Shown: piece by piece, positions 1 to 6,352 of the stretch
How the letters are laid out: the number at the start of each line of letters is the position of its first letter
How positions within the stretch are numbered: position 1 is the stretch's first letter
Origin: Nitrospirota bacterium
Lineage (GTDB): Bacteria > Nitrospirota > CAKKRA01 > 9FT-COMBO-42-15
Direction of reading: 5' to 3'
DNA: 16,863 nt
NCBI GenBank assembly: GCA_016214425.1
Contig: JACRON010000130.1
Location: 1-16,863 of the forward strand
Program-made: the position numbers and the translations under genes
Notes under the pieces: model-generated
Seen by the model: the letters and a program-made list of their open reading frames with translations, nothing else
Told to the model about the DNA's origin: nothing
The model's database searches: none

Positions 1-845
1 AGCCTTCTGTATCTCTGCAATGAAAAGAAGATATAATTAATTGTCATGGATGCAACATCATCTGCAGGCTCGCCCCATTCACCCCTTGCCCTGTCAAGGA
101 CTGTGAAGTCAGTCCCTTTCTTAAAAAGTATATTCCATGGATGAAAATCGCCATGCACCTGTGAAAGCCTGTGTGTTAATGGCTTTATCTTCCAACGCCA
201 TTCAATGCATTTTTTTTCAATCTTTTGTAATAATCTACTGTCAATAAACTCAAATTTCTCTGGATAGCTGTCTGCAATCCCCATGATGCACTCGCCATGA
301 CCTATGGTATCACGAATCTTGCGCACATAAAGGGATGGCTCTTTCTTTTTTGTTTTGTGAACCTCGGCAAGATAATCTGACAATGCCTTTGCCCTTTCAA
401 TATCAAGGTCAGTTAATTCTCCTGATGCCTTTATCCTTTCTAAGTCTTTAAAATACCCCTCCCCTTCTATAAAGTCCATGAGGAGAAAGAACTCGTCAGC
501 ATTGCCAACAGAGATAAGCCCGCCGTCCTTTATAAAGGCGCCAACATCTATTGCCTTTGCATGTCTTGGAAGCCTGTTAAAGGTATCATAATCCCAGAGC
601 ATCACCTGCGCCCTGTCAGAAAAATGCTCATGGCCAAAGGGCCCTTGTGCCATTGATTCTATGACAACAGACCTCTTTTCGCCATCCATCTCAATCTCAA
701 TCAATATCGGCACACCATAGCCATAAGCCTTAAGCTCCTTAGCCCCAGGCTCCTTGCCAAGTTCGCGCATGGAGAGAAGCGTTACCTTCTTTTTAAAAAC
801 AGCTTCAAGGTATTTCTCTATCTTCTCTGCTTTAATATCAGGCAT
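1..845 (-). CDS. Aminoglycoside phosphotransferase-fold kinase (partial, 3' end outside window)
   Basis: The frame is open from an ATG at 845 to the left edge of the window, about 281 codons, with no stop. Visible landmarks are those of the APH/choline kinase fold: the catalytic loop HGDFHPWNIL around residues 229-240, followed about 10 residues later by LDRARGEWGEP, which carries the second metal-binding acidic position, and an N-lobe rich in beta strands. The family phosphorylates small hydroxylated or amino substrates with ATP in the cytoplasm; nothing here identifies the substrate, and I would not call it a resistance gene. The start follows a weak AGGAT ribosome site. The 185 bases between it and the flavoprotein gene upstream contain two TATAAT hexamers on this strand (966-971, 931-936) without a clear -35 box, so separate transcription is possible. 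Confidence 0.85.
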   Translation of the reverse strand, partial: MPDIKAEKIEKYLEAVFKKKVTLLSMRELGKEPGAKELKAYGYGVPILIEIEMDGEKRSVVIESMAQGPFGHEHFSDRAQVMLWDYDTFNRLPRHAKAIDVGAFIKDGGLISVGNADEFFLLMDFIEGEGYFKDLERIKASGELTDLDIERAKALSDYLAEVHKTKKKEPSLYVRKIRDTIGHGECIMGIADSYPEKFEFIDSRLLQKIEKKCIEWRWKIKPLTHRLSQVHGDFHPWNILFKKGTDFTVLDRARGEWGEPADDVASMTINYIFFSLQRYRR

Positions 846-1030
846 GGGAATCCTATTTTTCTTATTTTATTGTTTCTTCTTTTATTTGAGGTTAGAAATC
901 TTAAGCAATTGTCTTGCATGTGCTACAGCTATTATAATTATCAGGCTTTGTTTTTCTTTTTTAGAATTATAGCATAATAAACCCATAAAAGGCATAGCTT
1001 TTGGTATTTTGTATTGAGTAGTCCAGTCTT

Positions 1031-2197
1031 TTACACATACTGACCCGCTGCATAACCTGATGCCCATGCCCAGTGAAGATTGTATCCGCCTAACTGGCCT
1101 GTTACATCAACAACCTCGCCTGTAAAATAGAGGCCGGGCACTTGCTTAGACTCCATTGTCTTGGAGGATAATTCCTTTGTATCAATTCCGCCGAGCGTAA
1201 CCTCAGCCTTTTTAAAACCTTCGGTTCCGGAAGGCTGTATCTTCCAGTTATGGAGCTGGTGCGCGATATTTTGCAGTTCCTTTTCTGTATACAGATTAAG
1301 CGGTTTGGATTCTGTATAAGCATCACAGAAGGCACGGCTGAAACGGTCAGGAAAATATTTGGATAAGAGATTGCTCAATTTTATTTTGCTTTGTCTTTTA
1401 GTCAAAAATATCTCGTGGATATCTGAATCCGGCAATAAGTTTATGTTAAGATTGTCGCCAATGTTCCAGTACAGGGATATATTCAGAATAGCAGGTCCGC
1501 TCAGCCCCCTGTGGGTAAAAAGAATGTTTCCGCGAAAATGCTTTTTATTGCAGCTTACTATTGAATCAATTGAGATGCCGCTTAGCTCCCTGAATAATTT
1601 GATGTCCTCGGAATTGAATGTGAGAGGAACGAGGGCTGGCATTGGCAATATAACTGCAAGGCCGAACTGCTTTGCTATTCTGTGTCCGATGTCTGTTGCC
1701 CCTAATGACTGATAGGACAAACCTCCGGTGGCAATAACAAGTGATTCTGATTCTATCTCTCCTAAAGACGTTTTTATATGAAAACAACGCTCCTTAATGA
1801 GCTTTATCTTCTCAATCCTGCAGTTTAAAAGCATCTGAGCGCCGGCTTTATTACACTCTTGCTTAAGCATTTTTATTATTTCGGCAGAGCTATTTTTACA
1901 AAACATCTGTCCGTTTTCTTTTTCATAATAGTTAATGCCATGTTTATTTAGCATATAAATAAAATTGTACGGGGTATAGCGGGCAATGGCTGATTTGCAG
2001 AAGTGAGGGTTGGAAGAAAAATAATTTTCATAATGCAAATTGATATTGGTAAAATTGCAGTGACCGCCTCCTGAGATGCGGATCTTCTCGCCGGGTTGTC
2101 TGGCATGGTCTATAATGAGGACTGAACGGCTGCGCTTGCCAGCCTCAATGCCGCACATTAAGCCTGATGCTCCAGCGCCTATGATAACCACATCCAT
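1031..2197 (-). CDS. HI0933/YhiN (BaiN-like) family FAD-dependent oxidoreductase
   Basis: The protein opens directly with a Rossmann FAD site, MDVVIIGAGASGL, then EKIRISGGGHCNFTN, the family's characteristic glycine- and asparagine-rich segment. It ends with GLYFTGEVVDVTGQLGGYN, the typical C-terminal FAD contact. The full length of about 388 residues matches this family of predicted NAD(P)/FAD oxidoreductases; the physiological substrate is not known for most members. I prefer the ATG at 2197 because the FAD motif then begins at residue 2, as in relatives; an in-frame TTG at 2215 would add six residues but has no ribosome site either. It is transcribed in the same direction as the higBA pair upstream (53 bases away) and the kinase downstream, but shares no obvious function with them. 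Confidence 0.92.
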   Translation of the reverse strand: MDVVIIGAGASGLMCGIEAGKRSRSVLIIDHARQPGEKIRISGGGHCNFTNINLHYENYFSSNPHFCKSAIARYTPYNFIYMLNKHGINYYEKENGQMFCKNSSAEIIKMLKQECNKAGAQMLLNCRIEKIKLIKERCFHIKTSLGEIESESLVIATGGLSYQSLGATDIGHRIAKQFGLAVILPMPALVPLTFNSEDIKLFRELSGISIDSIVSCNKKHFRGNILFTHRGLSGPAILNISLYWNIGDNLNINLLPDSDIHEIFLTKRQSKIKLSNLLSKYFPDRFSRAFCDAYTESKPLNLYTEKELQNIAHQLHNWKIQPSGTEGFKKAEVTLGGIDTKELSSKTMESKQVPGLYFTGEVVDVTGQLGGYNLHWAWASGYAAGQYV

Positions 2198-2250
2198 TTT
2201 CAATTGAGAACTCAATTATAATTTTGACATTCCTGCCGATTTGAATACCA

Positions 2251-2526
2251 TCAAGCAATACTGACCTGTAGTTTTTTCCCAAGAGCAACAGCAACGCGTT
2301 CTAATGTTGAGAGTTTTATATCCTCTGCATGATTCTCAATTCTTGAAATAGCAGTCTTTTTGGTCTTAAGTCTTCGTGCAAGCTCCTCCTGTGTTAATCC
2401 TGCCGATTCACGGGCATGGCGAAGGGTAACACCAATTTTAAACTGCTCATAACCCTCCTCATATTCTTTTGCAAATTTCTTATCTCTCTTTTTTCTTTCA
2501 CTTATATATTTTTTAAGGTCACTCAT
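2251..2526 (-). CDS. higA: XRE-family HTH antitoxin, HigA type
   Basis: A 91-residue protein with a basic N-terminal half and a C-terminal Cro/C1-type helix-turn-helix (LTQEELARRLKTKKTAISRI, residues about 44-63), ending in LGKKLQVSIA. This is the standard HigA-type antitoxin: it should bind and neutralise the toxin encoded just upstream and repress the shared promoter. Its ATG lies one base after the toxin stop, preceded by a strong AGGAGG inside the end of the toxin gene (around 2534), so it can be translated even though the toxin frame is broken. The toxin-first order is the HigBA arrangement. The antitoxin itself appears intact. A regulatory role independent of the toxin is possible. Confidence 0.88.
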   Translation of the reverse strand: MSDLKKYISERKKRDKKFAKEYEEGYEQFKIGVTLRHARESAGLTQEELARRLKTKKTAISRIENHAEDIKLSTLERVAVALGKKLQVSIA

Positions 2527-2527
2527 A

Positions 2528-2877
2528 TTATTTCCTCCTGTTTAAAAAATCCCTTCTATATGCCTCTGCCCTATCTATTTCAGACTTAGGCGTTTTCTGG
2601 CTCTTTTTTATAAACCCATGCGTCAACATGACTTCAGAATTGTCAGCAAAGAAACAAAATATACGATAGGCATTTGAACCAAACTGGATTCTGCACTCCC
2701 AGATTTCTTCTGTACCAACAAGCTTCTTAAAATATGAAGATGGAACAACATCTAAATCTTCAAGCAGATTAAGCACCATGTTACCTTTTGTGCAACCTTA
2801 CCTGACAGAGAATCAAGAAAATCCTGCACAGGGCATTTCCCGTCAGCAGTTTTATAGAAGGCAACGGTTCTTTTCAC
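2528..2877 (-). pseudogene. higB: HigB-type (RelE/Gp49-like) toxin, frameshifted
   Basis: Two overlapping frames together encode one Gp49/HigB-like mRNA-interferase toxin. The first starts at GTG 2877 and reads VKRTVAFYKTADGKCPVQDF and on to KVTW at 2776. The second, one base out, continues VLNLLEDLDVVPSSYFKKL, then WECRIQFGSNAYRIFCFF and LTHGFIKKSQKTP to the stop at 2528. Joined, they give about 116 residues, the usual length, with the family's Y-K/E-D-G-x-C-P start and its HGFxKK(S/T)xKTP end. A single missing base (TGGTG for TGGGTG, around 2774-2778) explains the break. The first frame alone stops at 2752 after 41 residues. ATG 2779 can start only the C-terminal 83 residues, which lack the N-terminal strand and helices. 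No canonical slippery heptamer is present, so I read it as inactivation, or a sequencing error. Confidence 0.82.
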
Positions 2878-2883
2878 TATATA

Positions 2884-2912
2884 ATGTTAACCCGAATGTT
2901 AACTTTTGTCAA
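2884..2912 (-). promoter_or_regulatory. higBA promoter with overlapping repeated operator
   Basis: On the minus strand a perfect -35 box TTGACA (2912-2907) is followed after 17 bases by TAACAT (2889-2884). The expected transcription start falls at about 2877, the GTG of the toxin, so the message may be leaderless. Inside the promoter lies a direct repeat AATGTTAAC (plus strand 2883-2891 and 2895-2903, period 12), each copy containing the palindrome GTTAAC. HigA-type antitoxins repress their own promoters through such paired sites, so this is the likely operator. Confidence 0.6.
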
Positions 2913-3073
2913 GGGTTTTTTTGCGTTGTGGCGACATCAGCTTCGCCCATCGGCAAGCCGTCAGCCTGATAAGAAATAGCAGGGCGCTTCCCATATTCCT
3001 TTAAACGAGATAAGTTGTCTGTGCAGGACAAAAAGAAGTAAAACAAAAATGAAGAAGATTGGAACCGTTTCAT
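2909..3073 (-). CDS. Possible 54-residue hypothetical protein with signal-like N-terminus
   Basis: An open frame from ATG 3073 to TGA 2909. The start MKRFQSSSFLFYFFLSC resembles a basic-hydrophobic-cysteine signal, and the remainder is polar (ending ATTQKNP). No clear ribosome site precedes the ATG, and the stop lies within the -35 box of the higBA promoter. It may equally be a chance frame or the tail of a decayed gene. I do not recognise it. Confidence 0.25.
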   Translation of the reverse strand: MKRFQSSSFLFYFFLSCTDNLSRLKEYGKRPAISYQADGLPMGEADVATTQKNP

Positions 3074-3156
3074 CAGAGACGAATCAGAATGTCAATAGGC
3101 AAGTCTGATACCATTGTTCCACTGTTTTGTGCGGATAAAGATGTGGCATAGAATTA

Positions 3157-3723
3157 TTATTGTGCTACAGCTTGAAATTCAAAATTATAGTCAACATTTT
3201 TATTACCAATTTGTAAAGGCATAAAAAGGCCAATATCGGCTTTTGATAATTGTCTCGGTGAAGGCAACATTGATATATTCCAATATGGATTTACCCATCC
3301 TCCGCCAGTTCTAAATTGCAAAGCATAACATGGTATTACAGTATCACTGGTCTGAGATTTTGCTGGTATAACAGTTACTGCCTTAAGACTTGAACATTCA
3401 TTATATTTCATTCCTGTATGCATTACTTGATTACCACTTCTTCCATGCGCATCTTTTATAGCCACTCTATCCCAATTTATTGTAATTGTTTCATTGGTCT
3501 TATTTTTCAGAACAAAACCTATGCCTGTATATTGTCTATATTGCAATGTTCCTTCTACACCCATCATAGCATGTGTAGGAAAAGAAAAAAAGATTTCAAT
3601 ATTTTCATCAGAATATTTTATATTAGGTGTTGATTCTGGCTTTAGCATTGAGAATCTATATCCTGCTGGCGCACAGCTGACTAAAACAAAAAGCAATAAA
3701 AATACAATACTTATCTTTTTCAT
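3157..3723 (-). CDS. Predicted lipoprotein of unknown function
   Basis: 188 residues. The N-terminus MKKISIVFLLLFVLVSCAPA is a lipoprotein signal with lipobox LVSC, so cysteine 17 is expected to be lipidated and the protein anchored on a membrane facing the periplasm. The mature part (TGIGFVLKNKTNETITINWD, residues about 67-86, then a polar C-terminal half) looks like a small beta-sandwich of the kind that discusses bonding of loops in immunoglobulin-like envelope proteins, but I recognise no named family. A strong ribosome site, GGGAGGGT, precedes ATG 3723. It is a single gene; the stump of another minus-strand gene lies about 60 bases upstream, so it may once have been the second gene of an operon interrupted by the IS. 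Confidence 0.75.
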   Translation of the reverse strand: MKKISIVFLLLFVLVSCAPAGYRFSMLKPESTPNIKYSDENIEIFFSFPTHAMMGVEGTLQYRQYTGIGFVLKNKTNETITINWDRVAIKDAHGRSGNQVMHTGMKYNECSSLKAVTVIPAKSQTSDTVIPCYALQFRTGGGWVNPYWNISMLPSPRQLSKADIGLFMPLQIGNKNVDYNFEFQAVAQ

Positions 3724-3783
3724 TGCCTTACCCTCCCTTTAAAAGTTAAAATATTTACAGTCCCTGATATTCTTTGTATTATG

Positions 3784-3885
3784 CTATAAATATTTTACCC
3801 AGTGTTCTTCAGAGACTATTGATATTGGATGTCCTTTACTCTTTAATTCAGCCACACGTAGAAAATCTGCGATAATGTCACAAAG
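3784..3885 (-). pseudogene. C-terminal stump of a gene truncated at the IS left end
   Basis: From the IS boundary the minus strand reads 33 sense codons, LCDIIADFLRVAELKSKGHP... ending in EEHWVKYL, and stops with TAG at 3784. The residue composition looks like a genuine protein end. The sequence beyond the right end of the IS does not supply a matching N-terminal part, so the insertion was accompanied by, or followed by, loss of flanking DNA. I do not recognise the family. Confidence 0.4.
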
Positions 3886-3897
3886 TAGCTAAAGGAA

Positions 3898-3926
3898 TTG
3901 TTTCTAATCTCCCTGTGGTATAGAAT
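3898..3926 (+). promoter_or_regulatory. Possible IS transposase promoter
   Basis: TTGTTT (3898-3903), 17 bases, TAGAAT (3921-3926), just inside the left end of the IS and about 20 bases ahead of the ORF A start. The -35 is weak (3 of 6 consensus bases at most) and the -10 better. A strong ribosome site (a run of eight G) follows at about 3936-3943. Confidence 0.35.
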
Positions 3927-3979
3927 GCCAGAAAGGGGGGGGCTAAAGATGAGTATGGAGGGCATAACAGCAACAGGCA

Positions 3980-4013
3980 GCGAGAAGGTGCGTAAGGCGA
4001 GAAGGTGCGTAAG
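3980..4013 (+). repeat. Perfect 17-bp tandem duplication
   Basis: GCGAGAAGGTGCGTAAG occurs twice without spacing (3980-3996, 3997-4013). Seventeen is not a multiple of three, so the duplication shifts the ORF A frame. Deleting one copy rejoins the start codon with the helix-turn-helix region. Confidence 0.92.
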
Positions 4014-4291
4014 CGCAAGAAGCTGACAGCAGCAGAGAAGTGGCAGATTTTTCTGGAAACGAGCGCCAAAGATGCGCCTGTAGGCGAGATACTGCGTAGG
4101 CGAGGGGTATATTCATCAGAATTAACGAAGATACGCAGACAGGTAGAGGAAGGCGCTCTGAAGGAACTCGGAAAGAAGAAATATTCCAAGAATGAGCAAG
4201 AAGTGCCATATGAAGAACATGAGAGGCTTAAGGCGGAGCTATCGGCGAAAGAGAAAGCGCTTGCGCAGATGAGCGAAGAATATCTGCTTTT

Positions 4292-4300
4292 AAAAAAAAG
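4292..4300 (+). promoter_or_regulatory. Slippery A-run for -1 frameshift between IS ORF A and ORF B
   Basis: Eight A followed by G. In ORF A phase the codons are TTA AAA AAA AGG ATG GAT TAG. Slipping back one base on A AAA AAA gives AAG GAT GGA TTA GGG and continues open into ORF B without a stop. This is the classical IS3-family signal for making an OrfAB fusion transposase. I did not identify a clear downstream stimulating stem-loop. Confidence 0.7.
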
Positions 4301-4375
4301 GATGGATTAGGGTTACGCGGCGAATTATCAAGGGCAAAGATAAGCCGTATAGCACAGGAAGGCATAATTAAAGCC

Positions 4376-5428
4376 ATGCAGGAGTTAAAAGAATTAACTA
4401 TAACAGATGGTTGTGAGGTATTACGATTGGGGAGAAGGAGGTACTACAGATGGCTTGAGGATAAGCCGGCCGTGGTACGGTGCGCATGGAATAGGATTAC
4501 GGCTAAGGAGGAAGAAGAGATAGTAACAGCCGGCAGAGATGAGAAGTTAGCAGATTTAAGGGCGGCAGGGTTAATGGTATATGGCCATGAGACCGGTAAA
4601 TTTTATTGCAGTATATCTACGATTCAGCGGGTATTGATAAAGAACCGTTTGCAGGCCGAATACACTGTGCCAACGAGAAAACGTCCTTTGAAGCCTGATA
4701 TACGCCATCTGATGACCGAGCCGAAACGTGTATTTAGCTACGATGCGACAGATTTTTATCTTACGAACAGGCTGCGGGTCGTGGTCATCCCGATTCTGGA
4801 TTTAGGGTCACGTAAATTTATTCATTATGGAATACGAGTCAGGTCATTTACACAGAAGGATGTTATGGATATTTGGGATGAGGCATTATGGAAAGAAGGT
4901 ATAGACAGATCGCGGTTGACTGCATTAAGCGATCGCGGCGGCCAGATGAAAGGCAGCCGCACTAAAGCACACCTTATAGGTAAATGGGATATCCGGCTTG
5001 AATTTGCCAGGCCGTATACGCCGGATGATAATGCGTGGATAGAGGCATTTATCAAATATATGAAGTACCATCCTGCCTGTCCGGACAGATTTGAGATGGC
5101 GCAGGATGTCATTGACTGGGCAGCAGCATTCCAGAATCTTTATAATGACCATCCTCATTCGTCATTGGGGTATGTGCGGCCCAACGAAGAACATGAGGGA
5201 TTGGGAAATGCGATAAGGCAAGCAAGAAAAGATAATCTTTTATCAGCAAGGCGAATGAGGCTTGGCTTTTACAATGCCCAAAAGGAGGGGGCATCGGGCT
5301 ATGCCCATGGAAGAGATCGTGTCATGGAAGGGCTTCTGAGCGATTTTGACAAAAATGTTTATATCCAATATTATATATATATTCTAATTGCTTTCGGATA
5401 CAAACATGGCCTAAACAATTTTGAATAA
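4376..5428 (+). CDS. IS3-like transposase ORF B (DDE integrase core)
   Basis: 350 residues from ATG 4376, but the frame is open upstream as far as the slippery A-run at 4292, so the protein is probably made as part of an OrfAB fusion. The N-terminal part has a transposase helix-turn-helix-like segment (CEVLRLGRRRYYRWLEDK, residues 13-30). The rve catalytic core shows D123 in FSYDATDF, D186 in LSDRGGQ and E223 in DNAWIEAF, with 36 residues between the last two, close to the D-D-35-E pattern of IS3. NLYNDHPHSSLGYVRPNE follows, the usual end of the core. All three acidic residues are present, so ORF B looks functional; the lesion of this element is in ORF A. It catalyses strand transfer of the element's ends. 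Confidence 0.85.
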   Translation: MQELKELTITDGCEVLRLGRRRYYRWLEDKPAVVRCAWNRITAKEEEEIVTAGRDEKLADLRAAGLMVYGHETGKFYCSISTIQRVLIKNRLQAEYTVPTRKRPLKPDIRHLMTEPKRVFSYDATDFYLTNRLRVVVIPILDLGSRKFIHYGIRVRSFTQKDVMDIWDEALWKEGIDRSRLTALSDRGGQMKGSRTKAHLIGKWDIRLEFARPYTPDDNAWIEAFIKYMKYHPACPDRFEMAQDVIDWAAAFQNLYNDHPHSSLGYVRPNEEHEGLGNAIRQARKDNLLSARRMRLGFYNAQKEGASGYAHGRDRVMEGLLSDFDKNVYIQYYIYILIAFGYKHGLNNFE

Positions 5429-5576
5429 TTTGGAAAAAATGAATCCAAAACCCGTTAGCTAAAATTAAAAAGGCAGAAAATTATTAAAAAAGATTGCATG
5501 TAAGGATTGATTTCATGTATTATTGAATTAAGTGGTGGAATAATATTGGCATGGATAAAAGGAGGTGATATTAACA

Positions 5577-5840
5577 ATGAAAGAATTGCTTATTCGTGAG
5601 AGAGTAATAGATGAAATTAAACTTATACCTGACCATAAATTATCGGAGGTATACGAATTTATTCATTATTTTAGAATAGGGCTGCAAAAATCAAAGGGAG
5701 GCATTGACCAAACAATGAAATTCGCTGGATGCTGGAAAGATATGCCTGAGCAGCTTTTTAAAGAATTCTTAGAGGACACAAAGCAGCGTAGAAAACAGGC
5801 TTTCTCACGGAGGCGAAACAATGAAGCCAGCACTGGTTGA
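5577..5840 (+). CDS. VapB-like antitoxin (DUF2281 type)
   Basis: 87 residues from ATG 5577. A GTG twelve bases earlier is inside the ribosome site AAGGAGGTGAT (5559-5569) and cannot be the real start. The N-terminal half (ERVIDEIKLIPDHKLSEVYE) followed by a linker and KFAGCWKDMPEQLF is typical of the small DUF2281/VapB-like antitoxins that precede PIN-domain toxins. The C-terminal part is charged and probably wraps the toxin. The stop at 5840 overlaps the toxin start at 5821 by 20 bases, the usual translational coupling. The frame is intact although the partner toxin is not. Confidence 0.75.
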   Translation: MKELLIRERVIDEIKLIPDHKLSEVYEFIHYFRIGLQKSKGGIDQTMKFAGCWKDMPEQLFKEFLEDTKQRRKQAFSRRRNNEASTG

Positions 5841-6252
5841 CACTGATATTTTATCCATGTTCTTTAGAAATAACCCTAATGTCGTTTTCAATTTTAAAAA
5901 ATATCTTTCTCAATACGAAAAAATAAATCTGAGCATTGTTACTTATTATGAGATCCTTAGCGGCTTAAAGCATAAGGATGCCTTGAAACAGATGGCTCTG
6001 TTTCTGGAGTTTGTTAAGCACAATAACATCTTGTCCCTGACAGAAGATTCTGTCACAATCTCTTAGGGTTTATACGCCAACTTAAGGAAAAAATGAAAAC
6101 CAATTGATGACATTGATATTCTCATTGCTGGTGTTGCCTTATCAAACAACCTTGTTCTTGTGACTAATAATGAAGACCATTTCAAAAATATTAAAGGCTT
6201 AAAAATACTTAATTGGAACAATAAAGAAACAGCTTCACCTGATATAGGTTAA
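5821..6252 (+). pseudogene. VapC-like PIN-domain toxin with two in-frame nonsense codons
   Basis: The frame begins MKPALVDTDILSMFF at ATG 5821 and reads IVTYYEILSGLKH, then meets TAG at 6064 and TGA at 6094. In exactly the same frame it continues KPIDDIDILIAGVALSNN, LVLVTNNEDHF and stops at 6252, for 143 codons, a normal VapC length. All expected acidic PIN positions remain: D7, E44, D97/D99 and the TNNED segment at 115-119. The two stops lie in the region between helices; the second, in KK-stop-KPIDD, is best explained as GGA changed to TGA, since Gly is usual there. The gene was therefore a tRNA- or rRNA-cutting VapC-type RNase, silenced by two point changes. The 81-residue product of the first frame lacks the last catalytic residues. 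Readthrough of two different stops is unlikely. Confidence 0.85.
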
Positions 6253-6352
6253 AAGAGGCAAGTAAGGGGGCAGGCTGACCTCATTATGTGCCGAAACCGC
6301 CTGTTGCAGACATCCTTTAAAAAGACCCGTTCCATTTTACTTATTAAGGAGT

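Larger units (their letters stand above)
3949..4310 (+). pseudogene. IS3-like transposase ORF A, disrupted by a 17-bp duplication
   Basis: The original start is most likely ATG 3949, seven bases after a G-rich ribosome site: MSMEGITATGSEKVRK. A perfect 17-bp tandem duplication (3980-3996 and 3997-4013) then throws the frame, which stops at 4026. Removing one copy restores a continuous protein reading VRKRKKLTAAEKWQIF and on to LLLKKRMD (stop 4310), about 115 residues. The downstream part carries a helix-turn-helix (about VGEILRRRGVYSSELTKIRR) and a C-terminal heptad-rich segment (ERLKAELSAKEKALAQMSEE), the usual IS3 ORF A architecture for end binding and dimerisation. A GTG at 4005 could start a shortened version of 101 residues, but its ribosome site would be the GAGAAG of the duplication. 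Confidence 0.72.
3886..5461 (+). mobile_element. IS3-like insertion sequence (about 1.58 kb)
   Basis: It contains a two-frame transposase: a small HTH/coiled-coil ORF A, an A8 run suited to -1 frameshifting, and an ORF B with a DDE integrase core. Candidate ends are the short inverted repeats TAGCTAAAGG at 3886-3895 and, inverted, CGTTAGCTA at 5453-5461 (sharing TAGCTAA, then GG). The match is short and I see no target duplication, so the boundaries are approximate to perhaps 10-20 bases. The copy is probably inactive because ORF A is broken (3980-4013). It truncates a minus-strand gene on its left and lies about 115 bases from the vapBC-like genes on its right. Confidence 0.7.

Noticed and set aside
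2774..2784. Programmed -1 frameshift to produce full-length HigB
   Set aside because: The junction GTA ACA TGG TGC has no slippery heptamer; a one-base deletion is simpler.
5454..5460. GTTAGCT as the closing R'' of a cassette that opens with GTTAGCC at 7248
   Set aside because: Only six bases match, it coincides with the IS right inverted repeat, and there is no L-arm pairing around it.
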